DNA from: Phallusia mammillata
Lineage: Eukaryota > Chordata > Ascidiacea > Phlebobranchia > Ascidiidae
DNA length: 64,000 nucleotides
Assembly: GCA_003260075.1 (NCBI GenBank)
Contig: QLIY01000653.1
Location: 1-64,000, forward strand
Direction of reading: 5' to 3'
Shown: piece by piece, positions 33,001 through 43,100 of the stretch
Numbering within the stretch: position 1 is the first letter of the stretch
Layout of the letters: the number at the start of each line of letters is the position of its first letter
The notes under the pieces: generated by a model
Databases searched by the model: none
What the model was told of the DNA's origin: nothing
What the model saw: the letters and a program-made list of their open reading frames with translations, nothing else
Program-made: the position numbers and the translations under genes

Positions 33001-35663
33001 TGTTTGGGCAGCGATGTTAGCAAAGTACTGGATGACCTTCTTGGTGTTCTCAGTCTTTCCAGCACCAGATTCTCCACTGTGTATAAATCGACGTTTGTGA
33101 TTGGCTGTGACAGTCAGGTGACTTGTTACTAAGTGGCTATACCACTGGCTTGGTTTTGATTTGTTTTGTCGCGTTTTTTTTTTAATATGGACATAAAATG
33201 GATTCAAGTTTTTGCTTAAAATACATGTTGGCTAAAAATTAGGAATTTGGACCTCAAAACCGAAAGTATACAAGCGCAAATCCCAGTCGAGACCCGGAAC
33301 AGTTTCAAAAATACCGAATTAGGCCCAAAAATTGGTAAAATTTAAGCACAAATGGGTGTTAATTCAGGCCCGAATCGACCATGCTTTTTTTCAAACTTCA
33401 ACCCGAACTCCAACTGAACTACCCGGCCACTCACAACATGGGATGGCTGACTGTTAATGGAATGCATCTCGTTTGTTGAGGTTACCTTGTCAAATATGAT
33501 TGGTTAAAAGGCACTCACGTGATAAGAATAGATTGGTTCTCTCTGTCCATCAACATGTCGTGGTAAGCGTTGTCGGCCACCGAGAAAAGATGAGGCGGCA
33601 TTTCTGCTCTTTTCTTGCCGCGGAACATCACAACAACCTTGGCACCGTACACTGGCAACCACTTGTAGGGATTCACACAGACGCAGAAGAGACCAGAGTA
33701 GGTCTATACAACATAAGATTTTTTAGAAATTGTAAAGTTTAATCATTTGTAAAAGTTCGTTATTAATATCTTTTTGCAAGACGTTTGTGACGGCATTACT
33801 TTACCTTTGCTTAAAAACAAACACAGGAAATGCCGTTTTTCTGTCAAGTATATTACTAAAGCATAGGTTCACAAACTGTCTTTTCAGATTTACTCCTTTG
33901 CAGATTTCGATGGAAAAATTTACCTCAAGTTTTTTGGCATGCTGAAGATTTACCCCGTGCTAAAAAAGTTCCTAAACAATCTAATATTTCATACATAACA
34001 CAACTTAGCTAATAATTATATACTCCTAAAGCATGTCAAATTCACCCTCCCTTGGAAAATTTTTCCTGGTGGGGAAACTGTGTGCTAAAGGTTAACAATG
34101 TAAAATAATATTTTGGGCGAGATTACTTTTGCAATCATCACTTACGTAGATTCTCATGCTTGCGTATCTGCTTCTCAGATTGTACAAAACAGATGCCTCA
34201 TTAAGATGAGTCATGTTTGCCATATCGGAGGTCTGCTCGTACTTGGGAGGGTTCATCTGCTGTACGTCATCCTCCTTGACTGTGATCGTCTGATGACGCA
34301 ATGATTATGACGTTATCGAAAGGTAGTGAAACTTTTTCACAGCCGAGTCTGGGCCATTACCTTCAAATTTTTGATTTTATTTGTTTTTGGGTCAAAAGGA
34401 TGTTTGTGGACTAACGAAATACTAGCGGGCAGCCCATTTAAACAGTTATATGTGATTTGGCCTCTGATATCACTGATGATGGCATGAGCATTTGCCAAAA
34501 CGTTTGAATAATAAAGTATGTCGCTGTTTAGGTCCATTTGGGCCATTATTTTTGTCATTAAACTTGTAAACAGAGCCGTATATAGAGTTCCAAACTAGTC
34601 TGAGTAATATCGCAATAGTATAACGTTCAAAATTCCTAAAAATGCGCTTATATTGACGTTGCATACAATATCACTAAAAAACAACACAAATGGAAACTTT
34701 TTTCTGTGACGTAACAATGCCAAATAAGGGGGGGGGGTAAAAATGCGCTTATATTGACGTTGCATACAGTATCACTAAAAAAATACAAAGTAAATAACAA
34801 CACAAATGGAAACTTTTTTCTGTGACGTAACAATGCCAAATAATCACCTCGTTCTTGATAGTTTTCACTGTGACCTTGCCACCAGATGAATCGAGAACTT
34901 CGGCTTTGATGTATCCTTCTTTCTTGTGAGGAACCCACACATTTTTCTTGCCATCGTAAGTTTGGGAAGCGAATGCCATCTGCTCCTTTTCGGTGGGCGC
35001 TAGAAACGGCATGGGGTCGTCCCCGGGGCCGCATTCCCCTGTTAAGATAAGATGTTACTGTGCTGATGCTTTGGTGTAAAATGTTTCGGAAAATTGCTAT
35101 CAGGGTTCACTTTAAGTTTCTTTGTTTGCAATTTCGTTTTCATTGTATCAGTTAATTTGAAAGCAAACAATTTCAATGAAGATAAGCTGCACACATTGCA
35201 CACTGTTTCGACCTATAAGGTCTCATCAGGACAGCTGGTAACGAGAGTTCGGTCGTATGAGCTAGTGTAGCCACCTTAAAGGTACGGCACTCCAGTTTTT
35301 TGGGGTCAACAAGCTGAAAAGCCATGCCTCACCAACCTGTCCGATGCCACAGCCGGGCATTAGCTACACAAGAACTGGTTCACAATGTCCAAACAACAGC
35401 TGTTTGGGAAACAAACCCTCTTGGCACCAGCTGCACTGATGATACCTTATTGGTCGAAACAGTACACTGTCTGCTGCTTATCACAATGCTTGTATATTGT
35501 AATGAAGATGAAAAACATATAGTTTTAGCAATCAACCATTCTGCATCTTTTAACTTTATGTTTGTTTTTTTAATTTTAAGCAACTTGCCCTTCGCGGTCT
35601 CCTTGTTGGAGGGCCTCGGTACCATGATGAGACAATAATGACAGTGACGTCAGAAGGAAAAGT
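10456..35663 (-). CDS. Striated-muscle-type myosin II heavy chain (complete)
   Basis: ATP-driven actin motor of the thick filament. I reconstructed 42 coding exons giving 1,959 residues; every junction keeps phase. In order: P-loop GESGAGKT (187-194), switch I NNNSSRF (245-251), switch [11 protein letters not shown] (468-476), lysine-rich loop 2 (about 636-645), reactive cysteines 698 and 708 ([13 protein letters not shown]), relay/converter to about 790, two IQ light-chain sites (about 784-830), the invariant proline of the head-rod junction at 839, then an uninterrupted heptad coiled-coil rod to about 1928 and a short Gly/Ser tailpiece. Length and all catalytic motifs are normal. Sarcomeric class is supported by the rod sequence ([28 protein letters not shown]) and the N terminus DDPMPFL. 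A non-coding exon and a TATA box precede it. No mutually exclusive motor exons were seen. The exact gene symbol among tunicate muscle myosins is unknown. Confidence 0.93.
11978..12149. repeat. Duplicated intron segment joined by a 10-G spacer
   Basis: About 75 bases before and after a ten-G run (12053-12062) are near identical, with a single-base difference (CTGAGACC against CTGAAACC). It lies in a myosin intron. Best explained as an artificial join of two alleles. Confidence 0.75.
12955..13005 (+). ncRNA. Decayed hammerhead-like core
   Basis: GATGATGAAGG, a stem-loop around CCTGTACAGG, then GTCGAAACGTC. It resembles the hammerhead order CTGANGA, stem II, GAAA, but the first core base is not C. 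Probably a fossil of a Penelope-like or related retroelement in a myosin intron. Confidence 0.35.
16485..16525 (-). ncRNA. Hammerhead-like core, imperfect
   Basis: On the minus strand TTGATGA is followed by a GACAA/TTGTC stem and GAAACGTAG. The first core base is T instead of C, so self-cleavage is doubtful. It sits in a myosin intron. Confidence 0.35.
17535..17895 (+). mobile_element. hAT-like MITE in a myosin intron
   Basis: Ends CAGTGTCGTAGACAGG and GCTGCCTACGCCACTG are imperfect inverted repeats. A perfect 8-bp target duplication GTTGCACG flanks them (17527-17534, 17896-17903). The interior has a GC-rich GGGGCCATGGCCCC palindrome. Confidence 0.85.
20629..20851. mobile_element. GGCCCGAA-type hAT-like MITE, copy 1
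   Basis: Left end AGAGTTGTAAG, right end TTACAAACTCCG; the interior is rich in GGCCCGAA and AACCCGA. The flanks ACGTCAGT and ACGTAAGA match at 6 of 8. Same family as 27426-27698. Weaker relatives lie near 18050-18170 and 33250-33440. It is in a myosin intron. Confidence 0.6.
21507..22322 (-). CDS. Candidate intronic first exon of a headless myosin-rod isoform
   Basis: This 272-codon open exon lies on the myosin strand inside the intron between the first rod exon (24939-25112) and the next (20966-21040). The ATG is at 22320-22322, with an in-frame TAA 21 bases upstream and a TATA-like TTTAAATA about 65 bases upstream. A donor GAG/GTTCGT ends it in phase 0, matching the phase-0 acceptor of 20966-21040, so the product would be 272 unique residues plus 1,065 rod residues. 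The unique part is Ser/Arg-rich, with kinase-type sites KRLS (71-74), RRCS (125-128) and SRQIS, and an acidic serine run near 197-212. I recognise no domain. If the donor is unused, the frame continues to a TAA at 21435 overlapped by AATAAA, so a stand-alone nested gene of 295 residues is the alternative. Confidence 0.55.
22384..22391 (-). promoter_or_regulatory. TATA-like box of the intronic exon
   Basis: TTTAAATA on the minus strand, about 65 bases upstream of the ATG at 22322. An AGGTGTGA (plus strand 22527-22534), a T-box half-site, lies about 140 bases further upstream. Both are short and may be chance. Confidence 0.35.
22400..24212. other. Intronic stretch without recognised elements
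   Basis: Part of the long myosin intron, upstream of the candidate intronic first exon. No repeat pair, RNA or exon recognised. It would contain the regulatory DNA of the proposed internal promoter. Confidence 0.4.
24213..24743 (+). mobile_element. hAT-like MITE in a myosin intron
   Basis: Ends CAGGGATGGCGAACC and GGTTCGCCATCCCTG are perfect inverted complements over 15 bases. The flanking 8-bp duplication GTCTAGTT is perfect (24205-24212, 24744-24751). Confidence 0.9.
24939..35663 (-). CDS. Myosin heavy chain, exons for motor, neck and first rod exon
   Basis: Coding exons, 5' to 3' on the minus strand: 35625-35589 (start; the exon itself runs to 35663), 35038-34848, 34289-34146, 33703-33519, 33076-32881 (P-loop and switch I), 32393-32262, 31642-31508, 31121-30983, 30633-30515, 30139-29990 (switch II), 29612-29442, 28895-28716, 28460-28334, 27180-27122 (loop 2), 26818-26716, 26396-26294 (reactive cysteines), 26157-26040, 25898-25762 and 25696-25615 (IQ motifs), 25112-24939 (head-rod junction, first rod exon). 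Most donors are GTAAGT-like. Donors GTTTGT (32262) and GTTGGC (26294) show that GTT donors are used. Boundaries come from reading frame, splice dinucleotides and the known family sequence. Confidence 0.9.
25238..25504 (+). mobile_element. hAT-like MITE
   Basis: Ends CAGTGATTCTTAAC and GTTAAGAACCACTG are inverted repeats of the common hAT type. The target duplication is too decayed to be certain. It lies in the myosin intron 25113-25614. Confidence 0.65.
27426..27698. mobile_element. GGCCCGAA-type hAT-like MITE, copy 2
   Basis: Begins AAGAGTTGTAAACAGGCC and ends GGCCTGACTTACAACTCTG. A perfect 8-bp duplication ATTCAAAC flanks it (27418-27425, 27699-27706). It lies in the myosin intron just upstream of the loop-2 exon. 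Confidence 0.85.
27700..27740 (-). ncRNA. Hammerhead-like ribozyme core
   Basis: On the minus strand: CTGATGA (27729-27735), a short GGCA/TGCT stem II and GAAAC (GAAA at 27708-27711). The core motifs are complete. Stems I and III cannot be confirmed by eye. Likely a fragment of a Penelope-like element. Confidence 0.45.
29030..29263. repeat. Duplicated intron segment joined by a 10-G spacer
   Basis: The block starting GCAAATCGAGATATAGAGTT occurs twice, separated by ten G (29140-29149), with single-base and one-base-indel differences. It is in a myosin intron and does not touch an exon. Artificial join suspected. Confidence 0.75.
30147..30445. repeat. Triple artefact-like join carrying a partial copy of a myosin exon
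   Basis: Two ten-G spacers (each beside one extra G, 30255-30265 and 30322-30332) flank a roughly 56-base copy of 29957-30011, which includes the 3' end of the switch II exon. The blocks outside repeat each other (30147-30254 and about 30333-30445). The true exon at 29990-30139 is intact, so the small copy is not a second exon. Confidence 0.75.
31861..32119. repeat. Duplicated intron segment joined by a 10-G spacer
   Basis: The block starting AGTTAGAGAGAGGGGT occurs on both sides of ten G (31986-31995), with a few base differences. Intron sequence only. Confidence 0.75.
32631..32797 (-). mobile_element. tRNA-derived SINE, copy 1
   Basis: On the minus strand a tRNA-like head has GTAACTTAGTTGGTGGAGCG (A-box-like) and GGTTCGAATCC (perfect B box). 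An unrelated tail follows with GCCTTGCCATATGGAATGC and GTCTGGCGTACTATGATT. Head and tail match 56711-56854, so this is a repeat family and not a functional tRNA. It lies in the myosin intron downstream of the P-loop exon. Confidence 0.75.
34637..34844. repeat. Duplicated intron segment joined by a 10-G spacer
   Basis: The block starting AAAATGCGCTTATATTGACG lies on both sides of ten G (34728-34737); the right copy has an insertion. It ends three bases from the donor of the exon at 34848, so the intron length is unreliable but the exon is intact. Confidence 0.75.
35201..35235 (-). ncRNA. Hammerhead ribozyme-like core
   Basis: On the minus strand: CTGATGA (35223-35229), stem II GACC-TTATA-GGTC, then GAAA (35206-35209) followed by CAGTG. 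This is the textbook hammerhead core order with a perfect four-pair stem II. Stems I and III are not obvious, as in the minimal hammerheads of Penelope-like elements. It lies in the intron after the start exon. Confidence 0.55.
35583..35588 (-). other. Unusual GC donor of the start exon
   Basis: The start exon (ATG at 35623-35625; residues [12 protein letters not shown]) ends AAGG/GCAAGT. GCAAGT is the usual sequence of rare GC-AG introns. Joining to the acceptor AACAG at 35039 restores the frame as [15 protein letters not shown], which resembles other invertebrate muscle myosin N termini. The alternative is initiation at the Met at 35012. Confidence 0.6.
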
Positions 35664-36163
35664 CTAAACAGAGATACGATATCAGTTCTAATATTAATCA
35701 TTTTTACGTATTTTAGAACCAGCAAAAATACAATAGGGCGATTGAGGTAAAATCTTTCACTAGGACTGTTTTTTGTGTGTGTTTAGACTTGTATCACATA
35801 AGAACGTAACTTGCATGTAAGTTTCAAAACTCAAACAAAAACTCCATACTTATAACCAAATTACAAGAAAATCACTACCTCCTAAATAAACCATTTTATA
35901 CAGTCTTGCGGCAATGGACTAACCAGATACTACTAAAAGTTAAACAGTAGAACATGTCTTATTCAACAACGTTCAAGCCTCTGTCACAAATTGTCGTTAC
36001 GATTCCGACAGTTCAACTGCTTTACAAACAAGTAACCTGAGTAGTCTAAAAACTTCCGAATCTACACAATTGGTATAATCAGCTTTTAATTGATGACATG
36101 AATAATTTTCTATGACAACATCGTTGCAAGAAATCTTAAAACAAATACATCAAACTATCTTAC

Positions 36164-36192
36164 CAGGTAGTTGGTTAGGTATGTCAATACCT
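36164..36192 (-). other. Non-coding first exon of the myosin gene
   Basis: A TATA box at 36218-36225 and a donor CTACCTG/GTAAGA (intron starting at 36163) delimit a first exon of about 30 bases without ATG. The next acceptor is TCTGTTTAG at 35664. The transcription start is estimated from the TATA distance. Confidence 0.5.
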
Positions 36193-36217
36193 ATGCTGCA
36201 TACCCACTGCCTAAACC

Positions 36218-36225
36218 CTTATATA
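36218..36225 (-). promoter_or_regulatory. TATA box of the myosin heavy chain gene
   Basis: TATATAAG on the minus strand, in the context GTATATAAGGG, about 600 bases upstream of the ATG. A CCAAT box (minus strand, about 36308-36312) lies some 85 bases further upstream. TACGTCA motifs lie at about 36497 and 36676; CRE-like sites are known in ascidian muscle promoters. Confidence 0.6.
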
Positions 36226-36229
36226 CTAA

Positions 36230-39200
36230 ACCTCATGGGTCCAGAGAAAAACTTCAGCCCCTATGCATGCCCATAAAGCGGCGTAAGTAAGCCGGCTTGA
36301 CGCTGATTGGTCAATCGTCTTTGCAGCGCCTGTCGCTCTTACCCCAGGGGAAAACCGGAAATATCCAAATGCCGGCTGGAAAAAAGGGAAGTTTTGATTG
36401 ATAGGGAGACTGCTAACGGCTCGGGTGGCATCTGCGTAGCATTCATTTACTCAGGGGAAACTGTAACACGCGCGCTACGTATACTAGAATGATAACTACG
36501 TCATAACGAACAATATGGCAGAAAGATGTTTTGTACTTAGTCACTGACAATTTCATTTTGACTACAAACACCCGCATTTTAAGCGCAAAGACCTAACGGA
36601 AAAATATTGCTTACGACAAGCATGAATTAAGAAATACCTCTTTTAGTCGTTATTGTGACGCAACAGGCCTATTATTACGTCACAAAATACAATCAGTTCA
36701 CAGTTCACATTCTCTCAAATGCAAATCTTACTTTGATAGGATGTTTTGAAAGATCTTGTATGTAACGTTTAACATCTGTGCCTTGCGCTGCTGTTCAGAA
36801 ATTCCTTTGATCAAGGACGTTTTAGTCAACCAATAGGACGTCTAATGTGTCTCCAGACGAAATGTGCCGCCTAATTTATCCCTTGGGGCATCTAGCAGAA
36901 GTCTGTGACAAGTTCTTGCTTAACAGACCAAACGGCATTAAAGCTACATTTTTACGTAGTTGATAACGACTTTTCTTTACCATTTATTTTCAAAGCTAGT
37001 GATTCAATCAGCAGGCCCTCTTTGCTGTCGGGAAAAGATATGGAATTGAAAGTCTCGAAAAGGGACCAACAGACGTCAAAATTCTTTCGGACAAACGCCA
37101 TGCACCTTTGTAGTCATTTACCATGATCAGACTCTCTTCAAATAATGCACCTGCTGTCAAGAATGTTGCGAAATTGCTCAATGTTTTTTTACTTTAAAAG
37201 ACACACAATTCCGCGGGCAAATAAAAGGTGGAAAGTGTAAAACATAGAAATCAAATTGCCTGAATACAGAAACACGTGCCTTTTACGTTTACTAACATGT
37301 GAAATGCAAAATCATTTAAAAAGAAATTAACAAATTTAAACCCGAATCTCGCACGCCAGAACTCTGTTAAAATAATTTCTACAAATTTGTTTCGCGTGGT
37401 GGCGCTATTGAGTTGATTGCAGTGTATTCTGATTTTGGGTTCGTTTTTACTTTTTAACTAATCTTTTTAAACCAGTTTGGTAGTTGTTGAAATATCAGAT
37501 CTTACGAATAAAGCACCGGTAAATACCTTTCATGGCGTCACTCTGCATAGTTGTTGAATGCTATTTACGCTTGAAAAAAATTATGGCGCAAATTTGCAGG
37601 GCACCTGGTCGTTTTCGGTCTGGCAACCGAAAATTGAAGACGTCAATCCTGTAATGGCGTCTTTTCAGTAAAACCGTAAATCACAATTGTGACGTATATA
37701 TATTGATACGCTAAGTGTTTTGAATTTAATTTAATAAAATAGTTTAACAAAAACTTTTAGGTAACAGTGCTATTGATATACGTCAATGCATTTATACTTA
37801 ACCTACATGTATTTTACAATGACAATTTACATCATGCTTTCCAACAATTTCGACCTGTAGGGTCTGAAATGCAAACTGGTTGAGGTCGGTTAATCTATCA
37901 GCAACCCAAACGTAAATCGATTGGGTTGGTTTAACCTGTCAACACGCGAATAACAAAATGTTTTACAATTTGCACTCCGGAAGCACCCACCCAACGGTTT
38001 TAGCAATCAAACAATATGCTCAGAGATATTTCCTTTACGGCCAGTTAACTTGCAAAACCAGTAGGACTGATGATTAGCGATGTACGGTGGGTGTGTAGCT
38101 TGCTATGAAAGCTTTACTTGATCCTTTGGAATTAGGTGCAGTTTATTTTGAAATCATTTGGTCCGATGTAAAACAATTCATTCGGTTCGAAATAGAAAGA
38201 ATCCCATTGATCTTTTCTTTAGCTTTTTTATACGTTTTATTTTTTCTTTCTTTTTTTGGTGTTTTGCGTTCAATTTGTTAAAATAAATTTGTCGGTGACA
38301 AATATGTAGGTTTGGTTTGAAGTTGCCAACACAATAGTGAACTATTAATTGTGCAACTTTACAATTCATGATTTATAATGGATTAGTAAAATAACGTCCC
38401 CCGTCTTCCTATTGTCACATTCGCTCGTGTGAATCAATAGCTATCCGCCTTTTTCAATTTTAACAGACCGCCCATTATAATTTCGCACCACACAAGGGCT
38501 GGTATTTAATTTCCCACAATCCGATTTTCCCAGTAGTTTATTGTCACCCGTGTTGCCCATACCAACGTCAATATTACCCGCTTTGATCCAGGCTATCGCA
38601 GATGTTGATTTTAACCAATTTTACTTTCAATTGCTCGGCAGCCATTGAGCCTATCCAACCCTCCAACCAACGCTCATTGTTTCGTCACAATACTTGTTTG
38701 TTTTACTCACAATCGCGTGAAAGGCTACTGTCTTTATGCTGTCACAAGGGTAATCTTATCTTTAGAGATCCCGCCTTTTTTAAAATGATAATAGATCGAT
38801 AGTGTGGAGAAAAACTAGGTGAAGTTAGATCAATTTCGCATGACAGACAAACGTAAACGAAATGTTTTTTTGTCTTTTTTTACTGTTTTAAAGTTTAAAC
38901 TAATACTCTTTGCATTTAGTTAAACAGTAATTTTTTTCTGTGAAATTTCTTAATAGTTTTCAAACTTCAGCTGTATCATACATAAATTTTTCAAAACTTT
39001 TTTTCTTGATTACTTAGCACACAGGTTTTATGTCGTTCATATGTGTATTTTTTCTTGTACTTAAAACCCATTAGACTGACGCCACAGCAAAAACAAATTT
39101 TCAAACGTTATTATATGCGGTTTGGTAAAGCCATTAAAAAGGGTCAATATCAAAAGCAATTATACGGTAGATTTAGGATCAATAAAATAACTGGGCCGGG

Positions 39201-40169
39201 CTAAAATGTTTTCATCCAATGAATTTATTTTCAAAGTCTCTCCTTGAACTATATGATGCCGCATTAAGGAGCGTTGTTATGGCGCAATGTGCTTTGTGAT
39301 AAACCAAGCGAATCGAGACAATGTAAATAGCAATTAACATTCCAAAATAGAAAAACAATTTATCAATTTTCGAAACATTTAACTGTTAGGATTTTCAATA
39401 CGCGTTTCAGCGAGTCGTCATAATGCATATCTGTGTAATACGCGGTGAGTGTGAAACAACAATTAAAAGTTTGTTTATCAGTTTCCAGGGAAACCGAATC
39501 GTCTTTGTGAATAGATAAACTATTCATACGTCACAATTCAACCAACCACTATGTCGCTATACTACAAGCTTAAAACACAATTGCTTTCAGTTGCTGTTCG
39601 GTATTTTTACAATTCCAACCTGTTACAAAATAAGTTTTGCATCTTATGAACCACACTATTGTCGCCATTTTTACACGTTGTACGAATGCACTTTGCCGTC
39701 AATGTTTTCATCCTACAGCTGTTAGCATCATTCTACAGCAAAATCGCGTCTATATATTTACATCTTTTCTATTTCGACCTTGAAACGGCCACGTAAGAGT
39801 TTTCTTCCACCCGGAAATTTTGAGGCAATTATTTCAATTTAAACTTTTTGCATAGCAAGGTTATCCAGACAGGGGATTTCCCCGTCAGTCGGTCAGTAAA
39901 ATGCAGTTTGGAATTTTTGATGATGTAGGCAAAACGTCATCATGACGTAGTACGTCGTGCGTCATGTCAAACGCCCTCACAACAAGGAGAGGGCGTTGTC
40001 GTTGTAGTCGTAAGAACAGTGAGTGCGAGAAAAATACACACGATATATGATGTCTATGCGGAAACAAAAATGACACATAAAATTTTCGCGTCCCTAAAGA
40101 GAGGGGCGGGTCGTTGTTGGAACATGGCTTGAAAAAAAGTTCGCAAAAAGTGTTTTTTGCGGAATTTCG
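36230..40169. other. Intergenic region between myosin promoter and FoxQ 3' end
   Basis: No gene supported. The first 500 bases should contain myosin promoter elements. Near 37840-37880 is a decayed hammerhead-like fragment (GACC, loop, GGTC, GAAA on the minus strand). The rest is AT-rich and featureless to me. Confidence 0.4.
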
Positions 40170-43100
40170 TTAGTGGTGTCCCATCCTGGCGTGGGGGAGC
40201 ATCACAGGGTTGTAGAAGTTAAGCAGAATGTCCTTTGGTGCCACATGTTGCTGATGACTGGCAGCCATCAGGCTTGCGTGCACTGCCTGCATCTGCATTA
40301 GCTGCTGGTACGCCAGCGCATCCATCGGTTTGTAGCCAAGCAACGGGTGTGCGACGTACAACGGAGTGACCTCACGGGGTGGTGACGGAGGCGCGGCGTT
40401 CCAGAAACTCTGCTGGTAGCGGTGACCTTGACGTTTGACCTTGTCGTCTTTGCGCGCCAGAATGCTATCGATCGAGAATGGTACAGGCGAGCATGATGAC
40501 TGTTCCCCTTCGCTGCTGTTGCTACGCAAGTCATCGGTAGAATTTGATCTCGATGACATAAGAGTCGGAGCTGGTGACGTCATCATTCGCTGGCACCCTC
40601 CCAACTTGCGCGAGATGCGTTTGCGGCGACGTCGAAAAACTCCGTCGGCGAATGTGTACTCACTGTTGGGGTTGATCGTCCAGTAGTTGTCTTTGCCCCA
40701 AGGTCGCGACGGATCGCGCAGAATTTTCTGGAAACATTCGTTCAGCGAAAGATTGTGACGTACCGAGTTGCGCCATCCAGTGTAAGAGCCGCGAAAGAAG
40801 GGAAACTTTTTCATCAGGAAATCGTTGATCTCAGCGAGTGTAAGTTTACCTGCATAATTTAGAAGCATAATTAATAAAAATGATAAACAATTGACATGAA
40901 TATATGTAAGGTACACGTACGAATGTGGTTAGATAAAATGACCTTTTTTGGTGTTGATATTTCGCCCATTCGAAATTCCATTTTTGATCAAAAATACAAA
41001 AAAGATTTGTTCCATGCATTTACACCAAAGGGACAGATTTTGTGTCAATAAGACGTTTTTTAATGCACCACATCGCACTAAAATAAGTATCAAAAGCAAG
41101 ATGACACTGTTTACAAATTACAGTTTCTAGTCGCAAACTTTTCCGTGACTATTGCTTTAGTTATAGTTAAATAACTCATCAGCTTTGTCAAACCAAGAAC
41201 CGAATGCCGTGACATCACTGTTTGGGTGTTAAAAAAATTATGTATCCCTGCTGGAACGGTTTCTTTCATTAAGTGTTAATTAATTAGCAGTCAAATACTC
41301 GTGAACCTGCGTTTAGCTCCCAGTGGAATTGAAGTAAGGATCCCCCGACCCTGTAACTCTGTGATGGAACGCTGCCAGCCATTAATTGTCAAATGACATT
41401 TAAATATTCATAACGCTGCATTTAAATCACATATAGAGTTGAAGGAGCTCCCCCGACTATGTCACTCTGTGATGGACATGTCTTGCGTTGGACAAAAATC
41501 GTCTTTGGACCGGGATGCGGTTTAAGCGATATCTGCGTTAATCCGCATCCTGCGTCCATATAAACAACATCCCCCATTTCCCAGTCATAGTTGGTTTAAA
41601 CACGCTTCCACAAGCTCCACTCTCTTAACATCAAGCAAGAGAACGGTTTGGAGAGCAAACATCTGGCTCTATGTCGTCACAATACGTCATTGTCGGCTTG
41701 CATAAACAAGAAAATGGCCTGCGCACAATCGCAGCGTTCCATTTCGTCGCCAGGGACAAACGATTCGAATAAGTCCATTGTCGGAGAGCGCTTGTAATAA
41801 AGGGCGCGTTCGTTTAGCCCTCCCATCGCGGCTCCCGGATGATTTTTTTCAGCCTCCGGTTTTCGTAGCTTTAGTTAAGTGACCACGGGGTAAACAAACT
41901 ATACAGGGCTTTATTTATCTAAAGGATTTCGTCAGAACCACTCCGTGTTCCGTTTATTTAAGCCCGATCTTGTGCGAGTGCTTGTCGAGAGGCCTCCAAA
42001 CTCGGACGTAAATTTTCAATGGTCATTACGAATTTGCCCGGGCGATGTTGTATAAGTTTATGTGGCAGTTTGTGTACGTGGTGTTTTGGCAATCCCAGCC
42101 TCCTGACATTTGAAGTGCTAGCGATTAGCTCGTATATCCTACAGTTAAAGTTCTAATGTTGCCATTAGTTATTTATAGATTTTGATTGCTGCAGTTAACA
42201 TTTAAAATTCTTTGGTTGCTTAACCGAGATTAAACTTCCAGGCGTTTTCGTCCACCAGGTTGCATATTTAACAAAAATGTCGTTCAACTGGTGTTAATGT
42301 TAAACAAAAATACTAGTTGTTTCTATCCATAACTTGTATTTTCGCTGACGTTTCGTCCACCAGAACGGTAGGACTATATGCAACCTGGTGGACGAAAACG
42401 CCTGTACAGCATTTTCTATTATCAGAAGAGATTATAATGAAGCGAGTCTATCAGCGGTCAGAAGGTATGTCAAGGCAGTCGATATCGGTACCATCAAAAA
42501 AGAATATGGCCACATCAGATTTGGATAGACTACATTACGAACTTAGGCTCAATCGCTCCTAGGGGACAGCTCGATGTACCAACGGTTTGAAAAGGAATCC
42601 ACCCAAGACGCCCGACCAATCCATCAAATTTCGGACATTAGTGCCGCTTCATCGTTTTGCAACGGACGCTACTCTTTTCGGATGGCCTTTGTTATAATAT
42701 AATTATTTTTCATGGTATCACGCTGTTCTTGCGCCTTTCGCTTGTTGCTTGCATTCGTCATTCATTGCTCTGAAGAAGTCCTACCGTTCTGGTGGACGAA
42801 ACGTCAGCGAAAATACAAGTTATGGATAGAAACAACTAGTATTTTTGTTTAACATTAACACCAGTTGAACGACATTTTTGTTAAATTAAACTTCCACTTA
42901 AAAAACACGTAGCCTATCTGTCTGTTGTGTATTGTTTAATAGAATTTGCTAAATATTTACAGCAAAAAGTTCAAGTTCAAGAATGGTTGTTTTAATTTTT
43001 GACTGTACTGCTATTGTAATTGTCAAGAAATGGCATCCAATTACAGTCCAAACTTAACTGTTTTCCTTCTACTCTCTACAAAGACGTGTTATGACTGTGT

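Noticed and set aside
34648-35034. Frame starting [10 protein letters not shown] over the myosin N-terminal exon
   Set aside because: It is the out-of-frame shadow of the exon that encodes the conserved myosin N terminus.
40298-40686. Frames overlapping the FoxQ last exon
   Set aside because: Alternate-frame and antisense shadows of the forkhead coding sequence.
42317-42562. Short protein frame within the FoxQ intron element
   Set aside because: Part of an inverted-repeat element; I recognise no reverse transcriptase or endonuclease motif.
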